Assembly: GCF_902506505.1 (NCBI RefSeq)
Contig: NZ_LR733406.1
Span: 1,103,200 to 1,167,199, forward strand
Direction: 5' to 3'
From: Pseudomonas sp. 8AS
GTDB taxonomy: Bacteria > Pseudomonadota > Gammaproteobacteria > Pseudomonadales > Pseudomonadaceae
Length of the DNA stretch: 64,000 bases
Shown here: positions 8,805 through 17,692 of the stretch, one piece after another
Layout of the letters: every line of letters begins with the position of its first letter
Numbering within the stretch: position 1 is the first letter of the stretch
Made by a program: the position numbers and the translations under genes
The notes under the pieces: model-generated
Told to the model about the DNA's origin: nothing
Database searches by the model: none
The model's input: the letters and a program-made list of their open reading frames with translations, nothing else

Positions 8805-9253
8805 GCAACGCCATTACCTTCCGCCCGATGACCGCGGCGGATCTCGACCGCGTGCTGCAGATCGAAGCGGCCGCCTTCAGCCATCCCTGGACGCGCGGCA
8901 TCTTCGAGGACGGCCTGAAGTCCTACGACTGCTGGGTGATGTTCGAGGGTGAGGAGCAGGTCGGCCACGGGGTGATCCAGGTGATCATCGACGAGGCGCA
9001 CCTGCTCAATATCACCGTGCGCCCGCAGAGCCAGGGCCAGGGCTACGGCCTGCAGTTGCTCGAACACCTGATGCGCCGGGCCATGCAGCTGAACGCCGGC
9101 GAGTGCTTCCTCGAAGTGCGCGCCAGCAACCAGTCGGCCTACCGCCTGTACGAGCGCTACGGTTTCAACGAGATCGGCCGGCGCCGCGACTACTACCCGG
9201 CGCCGGGCGGGCGTGAGGATGCCCTGGTGATGGCCTGCACCCTGATCGACTAA
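8801..9253 (+). CDS. rimI: Ribosomal protein bS18-alanine N-acetyltransferase
   Basis: A 150-residue GNAT acetyltransferase that N-terminally acetylates ribosomal protein S18. The acetyl-CoA binding signature NITVRPQSQGQGYGLQLLEHL (motif A, Q/RxxGxG/A form) is near residue 75-95. The family-typical EVRASNQSAYRLYERYGF follows, with the C-terminal Tyr-rich DYYPAPGGREDALVM. ATG at 8801 is chosen because it overlaps the holD stop and is followed by the conserved fold; an upstream in-frame extension lies inside holD. The holD-rimI pairing is the same as in E. coli. Confidence 0.95.
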   Translation: MSNAITFRPMTAADLDRVLQIEAAAFSHPWTRGIFEDGLKSYDCWVMFEGEEQVGHGVIQVIIDEAHLLNITVRPQSQGQGYGLQLLEHLMRRAMQLNAGECFLEVRASNQSAYRLYERYGFNEIGRRRDYYPAPGGREDALVMACTLID

Positions 9254-9267
9254 TGCAAGGAGCCGCC

Positions 9268-9912
9268 ATGAACGATCTGCAGCACCTGTTCGACAACAAC
9301 GCGCGCTGGGCCGAGACGATCAATCAGGAAGACCCGGAGTTCTTCGCCACGCTGGCCAAGCAGCAGGCCCCGGAATACCTGTGGATTGGCTGTTCGGACG
9401 CGCGCGTGCCGGCCAACGAGATCGTCGGCCTGTTGCCCGGCGACCTGTTCGTCCACCGCAACGTGGCCAACGTGGTGCTGCATACCGACCTCAACTGCCT
9501 GTCGGTGATCCAGTACGCGGTCGACGTGCTCAAGGTCAAACACATCCTGGTCACCGGCCACTATGGCTGCGGCGGGGTGCGGGCGGCCATGCAGGATCGC
9601 CAGTTCGGCCTGATAGACGGCTGGCTGCGCTCGATCCGCGACCTCTACTACGAGCACCGCGACCATTTCGCCCAGTTCGATAGCGAAGAGGAAAAGGTCG
9701 ACCGCCTCTGCGAGCTCAACGTGATCCATCAGGTGGCCAACGTCAGCCACACCAGCATCGTGCAGAACGCCTGGCACCGCGGCCAGGAGATCGCCGTGCA
9801 CGGCTGCATCTATGGCATCAAGGACGGTCGTTGGAAGAACCTCAACGTCACCGTCAGCGGCCTCGAACAACTGCCGCCCCAGTACCGCATGCGCCCGCTC
9901 GGGCAATCCTGA
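9268..9912 (+). CDS. can: Beta-class carbonic anhydrase
   Basis: A 214-residue zinc enzyme that interconverts CO2 and bicarbonate in the cytoplasm. Ligands fall where expected in E. coli Can numbering: Cys42 and Asp44 in GCSDARVPANE, and His98 and Cys101 in TGHYGCGG. The start at 9268 has a strong AAGGAG at 9257-9262, six bases upstream; an ATG 15 bases earlier has none. It lies 14 bp after rimI in the same direction and is followed within two bases by an exporter gene, so the three may share a transcript. Confidence 0.96.
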   Translation: MNDLQHLFDNNARWAETINQEDPEFFATLAKQQAPEYLWIGCSDARVPANEIVGLLPGDLFVHRNVANVVLHTDLNCLSVIQYAVDVLKVKHILVTGHYGCGGVRAAMQDRQFGLIDGWLRSIRDLYYEHRDHFAQFDSEEEKVDRLCELNVIHQVANVSHTSIVQNAWHRGQEIAVHGCIYGIKDGRWKNLNVTVSGLEQLPPQYRMRPLGQS

Positions 9913-9913
9913 G

Positions 9914-10819
9914 GTGGCGCGCCCGCAGCTCCTCGCCTGGCTCGGTCTGGCCCTGGCGAGCCTGTTCTGGGCCGGCAATTCGCTGGTCGCGCGGGCCTTC
10001 AGCGGGCCGATCCCGCCGCTGTCGCTGGCCTTCTGGCGCTGGGCGGTGGCGCTGCTGATCCTCCTGCCGCTGGTCGGCCCCTCGCTCTGGCGCCATCGCC
10101 AGGTCCTGCGCGCCGCGGGCTGGCGCCTCTGGGTGGCGGCGTTGCTGGCCATCAGCCTGTACAACTGCCTGCTGTATACCGCGGCGCTGAGTACCGCGGC
10201 GATCAATCTCAGCCTGGTCAGCACCTGCCTGCCGCTGGCGACTTTCATCGGCGCCGGCCTGCTGCTGGGCGAATGGCCGGCACGGCGTGCCTGGTTCGGC
10301 CTGGGGCTGGCGCTGCTGGGCCTGTTCTGGCTGATCGGCCAGGGCGACTGGGGCGTGCTGAGCAGCCTGTCGTTCGCCCAGGGGGATCTGCTGATGCTTT
10401 TGGCGACCCTGGACTGGGCGTTGTACTCCTTGCTGCTGCGGCGCTGGAGTCGTTACTTCCAGCTGCCGCCGTTCACCCTGCTGGGCGCCCTGGTGCTGCT
10501 CGGCCTGCTCATGCTCGCGCCGCTGTATGCCTGGGATCTGATGCGGGGTGCGCGCTTCGAGCCCAGCCCGGCGAATCTCGGCGCCATCGGCTACACCGCG
10601 CTGTTTGCCTCGGTGATCGCCTACCATCTGTGGAATATCGGTCTGCGCGAGCTGGGCGCGGCGCGCACGGCCATGAGCAATTACCTGATGCCGGTGTTTA
10701 CCGCCCTGCTGGCCTGGCTGCTGCTCGACGAGGGGTTGCAGGCCTACCACTGGATCGGTGGTGGTCTGATCCTGCTGGGGCTGTTGCTGGCTGGTCGCCT
10801 ACAGGAGAGCCGAGCATGA
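9914..10819 (+). CDS. EamA-family (drug/metabolite) transporter
   Basis: About 301 residues from GTG at 9914, almost wholly hydrophobic, with ten predicted membrane helices in two EamA repeats. The first starts LGLALASLFWAGNSLVARAF; the second contains GDLLMLLATLDWALYSLLLRRW and AYHLWNIGLRELGAARTAMSNYL. Family members export metabolites or amino-acid-related compounds; the substrate cannot be read from the sequence. It starts two bases after the carbonic anhydrase stop and its own stop overlaps the next ATG (ATGA), so it is coupled to the dehydrogenase below. The start codon is uncertain because the reading frame stays open upstream into can. Confidence 0.85.
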   Translation: MARPQLLAWLGLALASLFWAGNSLVARAFSGPIPPLSLAFWRWAVALLILLPLVGPSLWRHRQVLRAAGWRLWVAALLAISLYNCLLYTAALSTAAINLSLVSTCLPLATFIGAGLLLGEWPARRAWFGLGLALLGLFWLIGQGDWGVLSSLSFAQGDLLMLLATLDWALYSLLLRRWSRYFQLPPFTLLGALVLLGLLMLAPLYAWDLMRGARFEPSPANLGAIGYTALFASVIAYHLWNIGLRELGAARTAMSNYLMPVFTALLAWLLLDEGLQAYHWIGGGLILLGLLLAGRLQESRA

Positions 10820-11817
10820 ACCATTCACTCTGCGTGATTGCCGGCGACGGCATCGGCCGCGAAGTGGTGCCGGTGGCCGTCGCGGTATTGCAGCGCCTGC
10901 TGCCGGGGCTGAACCTGGTCGAGGCCGAGGCGGGCTGGGACTGCTTCCAGCGCCACGGCGTCGCGGTGCCCGAGGCCACGCTGCAGGCCATGCAGCGCTG
11001 CGGGGCCGGCCTGTTCGGCGCGGTCTCCTCGCCCAGTGGCGTGGTGCCCGGTTATCGCAGCGCCATCCTCACCCTGCGTCAGCGGCTCGGCCTCAACGTC
11101 AACCTGCGCCCGGTGCGCAGCTGGCCGCAGGTTTCGCCCAAGGCCGGAGTGGATCTGCTGATCCTGCGCGAGAACAGCGAGGGGCTCTACAGCGGCCGCG
11201 AGCACTGGCAGGAGGAGGGCGTGGCGATTGCCGAGCGGGTCATCAGTCGCGTCGCCTGCGGCCGGCTGGCGAGCATGGCGGGCGAGGTCGCGGCGCAGCG
11301 CCAGGCGCGGCGAATCACCCTGGTGCACAAGGCCAATGTGCTGCCGCTGACCTGCGGCCTGTTCCGCGACACCTGCCGCGCAGGGCTCGAGGCGGCCGGC
11401 TGGGGCGCCCAGCTGGACGAGCGCCTGGTGGATGTCGCGGCCTTGCAGCTGGTGGCGCAACCCGAGGCGTTCGACCTGATCGTCACCAGCAACCTGTTCG
11501 GCGACATCCTCTCCGACCTGGCCTGCCACTGGGGCGGTGGCCTGGGCCTCGCCCCCTCGCTGAATTGGGGCAATGGCCTGGCCCTGGCCGAGCCGGTGCA
11601 CGGCAGCGCCCCCGACATCGTCGGCAGCGGCCGGGCCAACCCGCTGGCGGCCATCCTCAGCGCGGCCCTGCTGCTGCGCCACCACTGGCAGCGCGACGAT
11701 CTGGCCCAGCGCGTGGAGCGAGCGGTCGAAGGCTTCCTGCGCGAGGAGTGGCGCGCTGACCTGGCGGGAGAGACCACCAGGGTGGTGGCGCACGGGGTGT
11801 TGGCGCGTCTGGGCTGA
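10816..11817 (+). CDS. Isocitrate/isopropylmalate dehydrogenase-family enzyme
   Basis: A 333-residue NAD(P)-dependent beta-decarboxylating dehydrogenase. It has the N-terminal VIAGDGIGREV, the substrate loop LRENSEGLYSG, the Asp metal ligands in FDLIVTSNLFGDILSDLA, and the nucleotide-binding HGSAPDIVGSGRANPLA. The RENxEGxYSG form is closer to NAD-isocitrate or tartrate-type dehydrogenases than to LeuB, so oxidation of a 2-hydroxy-dicarboxylate is the safest statement. It is translationally coupled to the preceding EamA exporter. This suggests that the two act on one small metabolite, which is inference. Confidence 0.85.
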   Translation: MNHSLCVIAGDGIGREVVPVAVAVLQRLLPGLNLVEAEAGWDCFQRHGVAVPEATLQAMQRCGAGLFGAVSSPSGVVPGYRSAILTLRQRLGLNVNLRPVRSWPQVSPKAGVDLLILRENSEGLYSGREHWQEEGVAIAERVISRVACGRLASMAGEVAAQRQARRITLVHKANVLPLTCGLFRDTCRAGLEAAGWGAQLDERLVDVAALQLVAQPEAFDLIVTSNLFGDILSDLACHWGGGLGLAPSLNWGNGLALAEPVHGSAPDIVGSGRANPLAAILSAALLLRHHWQRDDLAQRVERAVEGFLREEWRADLAGETTRVVAHGVLARLG

Positions 11818-11927
11818 TTGTCCGGCTGGCGCTGGAGTCTTTCCCCTCGGGGGCGCTTTGCCGGGATATGCCCTGGCATTTCCTGATGTGGCTGTGTTTT
11901 CGGCTTTCCGGTTGGCCTATGTCGGCT

Positions 11928-12131
11928 TCAGGGAATGTCGATCTGCAGGGTGCCCATCGCGAGCTTCAGGAAGACCAGCCAGCCAACCGCGCTCAGTATG
12001 CCGAGCACCGAATAGCCGACGATGATGCCCAGGGCGATCTGCTTCCAGAGCCCCGCGTGATTGCTGGTCGGCGTTTGCCGGTAGAGCGGGGTGTCACGTT
12101 CCGCCCGGATATTCTCGAAGTCGTCTTTCAC
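11928..12131 (-). CDS. Small single-pass membrane protein (hypothetical)
   Basis: A 67-residue protein: a polar N terminus (MKDDFENIRAERDTPLYRQT), then one long hydrophobic helix (about residues 29-58, QIALGIIVGYSVLGILSAVG...). It stands alone on the minus strand between the dehydrogenase gene and tRNA-Met. The acidic/basic head plus single helix, and separation from other genes, argue that it is real rather than a shadow frame. I do not recognise a function. Confidence 0.55.
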   Translation of the reverse strand: MKDDFENIRAERDTPLYRQTPTSNHAGLWKQIALGIIVGYSVLGILSAVGWLVFLKLAMGTLQIDIP

Positions 12132-12287
12132 TTTTATCTTCCGTTTGTCCGAGCGTGCCGGTGTCTCGTCACGTCCTGCGCATCGGTATCCCGGTCTTTT
12201 TCCGCATTGGGTCTGGCTGGTGTGTTGACTGGCCGGATTATAGGGGGCGGTCTGGCTGCGGAGCAGGAGGTTTTTCTGGAGGCCAGA

Positions 12288-12325
12288 AACGACAAAGGCC
12301 TACCCGAAGGTAAGCCTTTGTTTTG
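12288..12325 (-). terminator. Rho-independent terminator downstream of tRNA-Met
   Basis: Read on the minus strand, CAAAGGCTTACC - TTCG - GGTAGGCCTTTG forms a stable hairpin with a tetraloop. A short T-rich stretch follows, a few bases past the tRNA 3' end. Confidence 0.8.
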
Positions 12326-12327
12326 TA

Positions 12328-12404
12328 TGGTGGCTACGCAGGGACTTGAACCCCGGACCCCAGCATTATGAATGCCGTGCTCTAACCAACTGAGCTACGT
12401 AGCC
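12328..12404 (-). tRNA. tRNA-Met (CAT anticodon)
   Basis: A 77-nt cloverleaf on the minus strand. It starts GGCTACGTAGCTCAGTTGG, has the anticodon stem-loop around CAT, the T arm GGTTCAAGTCC, and an acceptor stem GGCTACG/CGTAGCC with encoded CCA. The elongator-type acceptor pair (G1-C72) is present. It lies 80 bp after ychF. Confidence 0.96.
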
Positions 12405-12483
12405 GCTTGAGGCGCGCATTATTCTCGTCGGGCGTCAGGCTGTCAAGCCTGTTTTGCGAAAATTTCCGCGCGCGATCAAATGC

Positions 12484-13584
12484 TTACACGTTGAAGCGGA
12501 AGTGCATGACGTCGCCATCCTTGACGATGTAGTCCTTGCCTTCCAGGCGCCATTTGCCGGCTTCCTTGGCGCCGGCTTCACCCTTGTACTGGATGAAGTC
12601 GTTGTAGGCGACCACTTCGGCGCGGATGAAGCCTTTCTCGAAGTCGGTGTGGATCACGGCAGCCGCTTGCGGGGCGGTGGCACCGACGCGTACGGTCCAG
12701 GCGCGCACTTCCTTGACCCCGGCGGTGAAGTAGGTCTGCAGGTTGAGCAGCTCGTAACCGGCGCGGATCACGCGATTCAGGCCGGGCTCTTCGAGGCCGA
12801 GGGCTTCGAGGAACATGTCCTTCTCTTCGCCGTCGTCGAGTTCGGCGATTTCCGCCTCGATCTTGTTGCACACCGGCACGACGATGGCGCCTTCTTCGGC
12901 GGCGATGGTCTTGACCACGTCGAGCAGCGGGTTGTTCTCGAAGCCGTCTTCGGCGACGTTGGCGATGTACATCACCGGCTTGCTGGTGAGCAGGTGGAAG
13001 CCGCGGACCAGCTGCTTCTCGTCGTCGCCCAGGGTCTTCAGCAGGGTGCGCGCCGGCTTGCCTTCGGTGAAGTGGGGGATGAGCTTCTCCAGCAGGGCTT
13101 TCTGCGCCACGGCGTCCTTGTCGCCGCCCTTGGCGTTGCGGCTGACCTTCTGCAGCTGCTTCTCGCAGCTGTCGAGGTCGGCGAAGATCAGTTCCAGCTC
13201 GATGATCTCGATGTCGCGCTTGGGGTCGACGCTGTTGGACACGTGGATCACGTTGTCGTCTTCGAAGCAGCGCACCACGTGGGCGATGGCGTCGGTCTCG
13301 CGGATATTGGCGAGGAACTTGTTGCCCAGGCCTTCACCCTTGGAGGCGCCTTCGACCAGGCCGGCGATGTCGACGAACTCCATGGTGGTCGGCAGGACGC
13401 GCTCGGGTTTGACGATCTCGGCCAGCGCCGCCAGGCGCGGGTCGGGCATCGGCACGATGCCGCTGTTCGGCTCGATGGTGCAGAAGGGGAAGTTCTCTGC
13501 CGCGATACCGGATTTGGTGAGGGCGTTGAACAGGGTGGACTTGCCGACGTTGGGCAGGCCGACGATGCCGCAGTTGAATCCCAT
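12484..13584 (-). CDS. ychF: Redox-regulated ATPase YchF (Obg-family P-loop protein)
   Basis: A 366-residue translation-factor-class P-loop NTPase. G1 is GLPNVGKST (residues 9-17), the switch region contains [19 protein letters not shown], and the base-recognition motif is NVAE (NxxE) instead of NKxD, the YchF feature that gives ATP preference. A C-terminal TGS domain follows, ending [11 protein letters not shown]. It binds ribosomes and influences stress responses. It follows pth with 36 bp between them, the conserved pth-ychF arrangement. Confidence 0.96.
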   Translation of the reverse strand: MGFNCGIVGLPNVGKSTLFNALTKSGIAAENFPFCTIEPNSGIVPMPDPRLAALAEIVKPERVLPTTMEFVDIAGLVEGASKGEGLGNKFLANIRETDAIAHVVRCFEDDNVIHVSNSVDPKRDIEIIELELIFADLDSCEKQLQKVSRNAKGGDKDAVAQKALLEKLIPHFTEGKPARTLLKTLGDDEKQLVRGFHLLTSKPVMYIANVAEDGFENNPLLDVVKTIAAEEGAIVVPVCNKIEAEIAELDDGEEKDMFLEALGLEEPGLNRVIRAGYELLNLQTYFTAGVKEVRAWTVRVGATAPQAAAVIHTDFEKGFIRAEVVAYNDFIQYKGEAGAKEAGKWRLEGKDYIVKDGDVMHFRFNV

Positions 13585-13620
13585 GGTGTGTCCCTCGCGC
13601 GATAAGGCGGTGAAAAGTGA

Positions 13621-14208
13621 TTAGGTGGCTTTCTGGCTGTGCAGCTTGTGCATCGCCTTGGTCCATTCGCCGGCGAGCATTTCCGGGAGGACGCCGAGGG
13701 CGAAGTCGATGCTGGCGTCCAGCAGTTCCTGCTCGCTGCGCGGGGCGCGGCCGAGGACGAAGTTGGAGACCAGGCTGCTGTGCCCGGGGTGGCCGATGCC
13801 GAGCCGCAGGCGGTGGAAGCTGTTCTGGTTGCCGAGCTGGGCGATGATGTCGCGCAGCCCGTTATGCCCGCCGTGCCCGCCACCCTGTTTGAGTTTGGCG
13901 ACGCCGGGAGGCATGTCGAGTTCGTCGTGGGCCACCAGGATGGCGTCCGCCGGGATCCGGAAGAAATTCGCCAGGGCCGCCACGGACTGGCCGCTGCGGT
14001 TCATGAAGGTGGTGGGGATGAGCAGACGAACGTCGCGGCCCTGATGGCTGAACTTGCCCACCAGGCCAAAATACTTTTTGTCGGGGCTCAGGCTGACGCG
14101 TTCGCGGTCGGCCAGGCGCTCAACAAAAAGGGCCCCTGCGTTATGCCGGGTCTGGTCGTATTCGGGGCCTGGATTACCCAGGCCGACGATCAGTTGAATG
14201 GCAGTCAC
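13621..14208 (-). CDS. pth: Peptidyl-tRNA hydrolase
   Basis: A 195-residue enzyme that releases peptides from prematurely dissociated peptidyl-tRNA. Family residues are visible: Asn in [18 protein letters not shown], the catalytic His of the same segment, FMNRSGQSV, and [10 protein letters not shown] with the catalytic Asp. The [15 protein letters not shown] loop is also present. It sits between rplY (35 bp upstream) and ychF (36 bp downstream), likely one transcription unit. Confidence 0.97.
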   Translation of the reverse strand: MTAIQLIVGLGNPGPEYDQTRHNAGALFVERLADRERVSLSPDKKYFGLVGKFSHQGRDVRLLIPTTFMNRSGQSVAALANFFRIPADAILVAHDELDMPPGVAKLKQGGGHGGHNGLRDIIAQLGNQNSFHRLRLGIGHPGHSSLVSNFVLGRAPRSEQELLDASIDFALGVLPEMLAGEWTKAMHKLHSQKAT

Positions 14209-14243
14209 GTCAGGAGCCCTGATTGTGGAAGAGCGGCGAGATA

Positions 14244-14843
14244 TTACTCGGCGCTTTCTTCCTTCACGCGCGAAGCGTGGATGTTGGCAACAGCCAGGTC
14301 GTTGCCGTGGGCCAGGGCCACCAGCTCGACGCCTTTCGGCAGGCTCAGGTCGGACAGGTGAACGATCTGACCGACTTCGACCTGGGCCAGGTCGACTTCG
14401 ATGAATTCCGGCAGGTCTTGCGGCTGGCAGGAAACTTCGACTTCAACGATGGTGTGGGACACTTCGCCGCCCTGCTGCTTCACGCCAACCGAGGATTCCT
14501 GGTTGATGAAGTGCAGCGGAACGTGGGCGCTCAGCTTCTGGCCGGCAACGACGCGAACGAAGTCGGCGTGCAGCACGAAGCCTTTGGCCGGGTGACGTTG
14601 CAGGGCCTTGATCAGAACGGTTTCGGCGGTGCCGGCAACGTTCAGGGTCAGCACGTGGCTGAAGGCAGCTTCGTTTTCCAGCAGCTTGGCCAGGTCTTTG
14701 GCCAGCAGGCTGATCGATTGCGGGGCTTTCTCGCCACCGTAGATAACAGCCGGAACCAGGCTGGCGATACGACGCAGGCGGCGGCTCGCACCTTTCCCCA
14801 GGTCGGAACGCGCTTCGGCATTCAGGGCAAATTCAACAGTCAT
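14244..14843 (-). CDS. rplY: 50S ribosomal protein L25 (general stress protein Ctc form)
   Basis: A 199-residue protein starting [25 protein letters not shown]. It is the long two-domain CTC/TL5 form of the 5S-rRNA-binding protein, not the short 94-residue E. coli L25. The N-terminal beta-barrel includes [17 protein letters not shown]; the C-terminal domain ends EESAE. The start at 14843 is chosen because MTVEF is the family N terminus; the open frame upstream encodes nothing recognisable. A terminator-like hairpin separates it from prs. Confidence 0.95.
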   Translation of the reverse strand: MTVEFALNAEARSDLGKGASRRLRRIASLVPAVIYGGEKAPQSISLLAKDLAKLLENEAAFSHVLTLNVAGTAETVLIKALQRHPAKGFVLHADFVRVVAGQKLSAHVPLHFINQESSVGVKQQGGEVSHTIVEVEVSCQPQDLPEFIEVDLAQVEVGQIVHLSDLSLPKGVELVALAHGNDLAVANIHASRVKEESAE

Positions 14844-14902
14844 TTCACATCTCCAGAATAACCAAACCGCCAGCAGCGCTTGCGACCAGCCTGTGGGCGG
14901 TT

Positions 14903-14933
14903 GGGCAAAAAGCCCCGCACGGCGGCGGGGCAC
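14903..14933 (-). terminator. Intrinsic terminator/attenuator between prs and rplY
   Basis: On the minus strand, GCCCCGC - CGCCGT - GCGGGGC is followed by TTTTTG, 24 bases past the prs stop. Since rplY lies just downstream on the same strand, the hairpin may attenuate readthrough rather than end the unit. Confidence 0.75.
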
Positions 14934-14954
14934 AGGTCGTCAGGGATGTTCGCG

Positions 14955-15896
14955 TTAGCGGAACATCGCGCTGATCGATTCTTCATTGCTGATGCGACGC
15001 ATCGCTTCAGCTACGACGGCGGCCATGTCCAGCTGACGGATGCGCGGGCAGGCTTGTGCCGCAGCGGACAGCGGGATGGTGTTGGTCACCACCAGTGCGT
15101 CCAGCACGGAGCTTTCCAGATTCTCGATGGCGCGGCCCGACAGCACCGGGTGGGTGGCGTAGGCGTAGACCTTGGCGGCGCCGTGATCCTTCAGTGCCTT
15201 GGCGGCATGGCAGAGGGTGCCGGCGGTGTCGACCATGTCGTCGACCAGCACGCAGGTACGGCCCTCGACATCGCCGATGATGTGCATCACTTCGGAGACG
15301 TTGGCCTTCTCGCGACGCTTGTCGATGATCGCCAGGTCCACACCCAGGCTCTTGGCCACGGCGCGGGCACGCACCACGCCGCCGATATCCGGGGAGACGA
15401 TCATCAGGTTCTCGAAGCGCTGATCCTGGATGTCGTCGGTCAGCACCGGGGAGCCGTAGATGTTGTCCACCGGCACGTCGAAGAAGCCCTGGATCTGGTC
15501 GGCGTGCAGGTCGACGGTGAGCACGCGGTCGATACCGACCACGGTTAGCATGTCGGCCACTACCTTGGCGCTGATGGCCACGCGGGCGGAGCGCGGACGG
15601 CGATCCTGGCGGGCATAGCCGAAGTAGGGGATGACTGCGGTGATACGAGAAGCCGAGGAGCGGCGGAAGGCGTCAGCCATCACCACCAGTTCCATCAGGT
15701 TGTCGTTAGTCGGAGCACAGGTCGGCTGAATGATGAAGACGTCCTTACCGCGGACGTTTTCATTGATTTCGGCGCTGATTTCGCCATCGGAGAATTTGCC
15801 TACGGAGGCGTCACCGAGGGGAATGTGCAGTTGGCGCACGATGCGACGCGCCAGATCGGGGTTAGCATTCCCCGTGAAGACCATCATCTTGGACAC
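14955..15896 (-). CDS. prs: Ribose-phosphate pyrophosphokinase
   Basis: A 313-residue cytoplasmic enzyme making PRPP from ribose 5-phosphate and ATP for nucleotide, His, Trp and NAD synthesis. It has the N-terminal [16 protein letters not shown], the [20 protein letters not shown] substrate segment, the ATP-binding [20 protein letters not shown] loop, and the PRPP-binding signature [13 protein letters not shown]. The ATG at 15896 is the family start. Two tRNA-Gln genes lie upstream on the same strand, with a hairpin between them and prs. Confidence 0.97.
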   Translation of the reverse strand: MSKMMVFTGNANPDLARRIVRQLHIPLGDASVGKFSDGEISAEINENVRGKDVFIIQPTCAPTNDNLMELVVMADAFRRSSASRITAVIPYFGYARQDRRPRSARVAISAKVVADMLTVVGIDRVLTVDLHADQIQGFFDVPVDNIYGSPVLTDDIQDQRFENLMIVSPDIGGVVRARAVAKSLGVDLAIIDKRREKANVSEVMHIIGDVEGRTCVLVDDMVDTAGTLCHAAKALKDHGAAKVYAYATHPVLSGRAIENLESSVLDALVVTNTIPLSAAAQACPRIRQLDMAAVVAEAMRRISNEESISAMFR

Positions 15897-15930
15897 GCGC
15901 AGTACCTGCCTGAGGGTGGGTCCGATGAAT

Positions 15931-15969
15931 TAAAAAGCTGTTCAAAAAGCAGGGCTCTTTGAACAGCTC
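15931..15969 (-). terminator. Rho-independent terminator after the tRNA-Gln pair
   Basis: On the minus strand, AGCTGTTCAAA and TTTGAACAGCT form an 11-bp stem around an 11-base loop, followed by TTTTTAATT. It begins about ten bases past the 3' end of the second tRNA-Gln and before prs. Confidence 0.8.
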
Positions 15970-15978
15970 TCGAGTGTA

Positions 15979-16053
15979 TGGCAGGGGCGGCTGGATTCGA
16001 ACCAACGCATGGCAGGATCAAAACCTGCTGCCTTACCGCTTGGCGACGCCCCT
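15979..16053 (-). tRNA. tRNA-Gln (TTG), promoter-distal copy
   Basis: A 75-nt cloverleaf on the minus strand starting AGGGGCGTCGCCAAGCGG. The anticodon loop is TTTTGAT (anticodon TTG), the T arm GGTTCGAATCC, and CCA is encoded. It is identical over its whole length to the copy at 16105-16179. Confidence 0.97.
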
Positions 16054-16104
16054 GTAGAGTTGACGCTAATGCACCATCCGGTTTACGAAACCTCTGGGAG
16101 GTTA

Positions 16105-16179
16105 TGGCAGGGGCGGCTGGATTCGAACCAACGCATGGCAGGATCAAAACCTGCTGCCTTACCGCTTGGCGACGCCCCT
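16105..16179 (-). tRNA. tRNA-Gln (TTG), promoter-proximal copy
   Basis: A second 75-nt tRNA-Gln gene, identical to the one at 15979-16053 and separated from it by 51 bp of unrelated sequence. It lies 18 bp after the ispE stop on the same strand, so it could be processed from an ispE readthrough transcript. Confidence 0.97.
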
Positions 16180-16197
16180 GTATCGTATAACCGAATG

Positions 16198-17064
16198 CTA
16201 GGCATTCCCTTCCGTTGCCAGTTTTTCGAGCTGCAGATGAACCGGAGACCGATTGCAACCACGTGCGACGAAACTTGGCAGGGTGGCCGGAAGTTGGCGC
16301 GAGACTTTATCAGCATCGGCCCGATTTGGGAAGCTCCCAAATACACAAGCTCCGGTCCCGGTCATCCTGGCGTGAACAAAATTGTTCAGCAAGTTCAAAG
16401 CGTTACGCACTTCTGGGTAGCGCTTCTCGACAACCGGTTGGCAGTCGTTATGACCACCCCCCGCGGGAAGGCTGCGAACTGTAATGGGCGGGGTATTCCG
16501 TGTCAACTCGGGGTCGGCAAAAACTTCGGCGGTGCTGATGCTGACTTGCGGCACGGCCACCAGATACCAGGGCTCGGCCAGTTCGACCGGCTGCAGGCGT
16601 TCGCCGACGCCTTCGGCAAAGGCCGCCCGCCCGCGCACGAAAACCGGCACGTCGGCGCCCAGGCCCAGGCCCAGGGCGGCCAGGCGCTCCTCGTCCCAGC
16701 CCAGCCGCCACAGGTGGTTGAGGCCGAGCAGGGTGGTCGCCGCATCCGAGCTGCCGCCGCCGATGCCGCCGCCCATGGGCAGGTGCTTGTCCAGCCAGAT
16801 ATCGGCGCCCAGCGGGCAGCCGGCTTGCTGCTGCAGCTGGCGCGCGGCGCGCACGATCAGGTTGCTGTCGTGGGGCACGCCGGGAATCTCGCTGTGCAGG
16901 CGGATCTCGCCATCGCTGCGCGGGGCGAAGCCCAGCAGGTCGCCGTGGTCGATGAACTGGAACAGGGTCTGCAGCTCGTGATAGCCGTCGGCGCGGCGGC
17001 CGAGGATGTGCAGCATCAGGTTGAGCTTGGCCGGGGCCGGCAGGATCAGTTGCGCGTCATGCAT
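16198..17064 (-). CDS. ispE: 4-diphosphocytidyl-2-C-methyl-D-erythritol kinase
   Basis: A 288-residue GHMP kinase of the MEP isoprenoid pathway. [23 protein letters not shown] carries the substrate-binding motif 1. The ATP loop is [18 protein letters not shown], and the C-terminal motif is [14 protein letters not shown]. It follows lolB by 10 bp in the order lolB-ispE-tRNA-Gln-prs, which is the usual pseudomonad and enterobacterial arrangement. Confidence 0.96.
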   Translation of the reverse strand: MHDAQLILPAPAKLNLMLHILGRRADGYHELQTLFQFIDHGDLLGFAPRSDGEIRLHSEIPGVPHDSNLIVRAARQLQQQAGCPLGADIWLDKHLPMGGGIGGGSSDAATTLLGLNHLWRLGWDEERLAALGLGLGADVPVFVRGRAAFAEGVGERLQPVELAEPWYLVAVPQVSISTAEVFADPELTRNTPPITVRSLPAGGGHNDCQPVVEKRYPEVRNALNLLNNFVHARMTGTGACVFGSFPNRADADKVSRQLPATLPSFVARGCNRSPVHLQLEKLATEGNA

Positions 17065-17074
17065 GGCGGCGGGC

Positions 17075-17689
17075 CTACTGACCGAGCTGGCGCGGCTGCC
17101 AGTCCTTGATCACCAGGGTCACGTCGAGGTTCTTGCCGTGCAGCTTGATGCGCTGGGGCAGGCTGTAGCCGTTCTGCTCGGCGTAGCTCAGGTACTCCAC
17201 CTGCCAGCCATCCTGTTCCAGGCGGGCCAGCTGGCTGTCGGCGTCGAGGGTCACCCGGCTCTTGCTGTCCGGGGCGGGCAGGCCGCGCACCCACCAGCGC
17301 AGGTGGGACACCGGCAGGCGCCAGCCGAGCTGTTCTTCCAGCAGGGCTTCCGGCGATTCGGCCTGGTAGCGGCCCTGGTTGGCCACTTCCAGCAGGATCG
17401 CCCCGGGGCGGCCGGTCAGGCGTGCGGCGCCGCGGCCGAGCGGGCCGGACAGGCGGATGTCGTAGTAGTCCTGGCGCTGCAGCCAGAACAGCGTGCCGCT
17501 GCCGGAGTCCTTGGGCGCGCGGATGCCGACCTTGCCGTTGATCTGCCAGGCATCCAGGGCGCTGATCTGGGTCTTGTGGGCCTTCCACTGGGCGGCATTG
17601 CCCTGGCCTTCGATGGCTTCGCGGCTGGTGAAGCTGGTGCAGCCGCCGAGCAGGGCGAGCAGGGCGATGGCGATGAACTGACGGAGCAT
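17075..17689 (-). CDS. lolB: Outer-membrane lipoprotein receptor LolB
   Basis: A 204-residue lipoprotein that accepts lipoproteins from LolA and inserts them into the outer membrane. The signal peptide [17 protein letters not shown] ends in a lipobox with Cys17 as the lipidation site; the residue after it is Thr, compatible with outer-membrane sorting. The fold segment [22 protein letters not shown], the exposed hydrophobic loop region and [14 protein letters not shown] are typical. It is three bases from the upstream TPR gene. Confidence 0.95.
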   Translation of the reverse strand: MLRQFIAIALLALLGGCTSFTSREAIEGQGNAAQWKAHKTQISALDAWQINGKVGIRAPKDSGSGTLFWLQRQDYYDIRLSGPLGRGAARLTGRPGAILLEVANQGRYQAESPEALLEEQLGWRLPVSHLRWWVRGLPAPDSKSRVTLDADSQLARLEQDGWQVEYLSYAEQNGYSLPQRIKLHGKNLDVTLVIKDWQPRQLGQ

Positions 17690-17692
17690 GGA

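Noticed and set aside
15979..16179. tRNA-Gln pair as a phage or island attachment site
   Set aside because: No integrase, partial tRNA copy or displaced repeat nearby; flanking genes are the usual core order.
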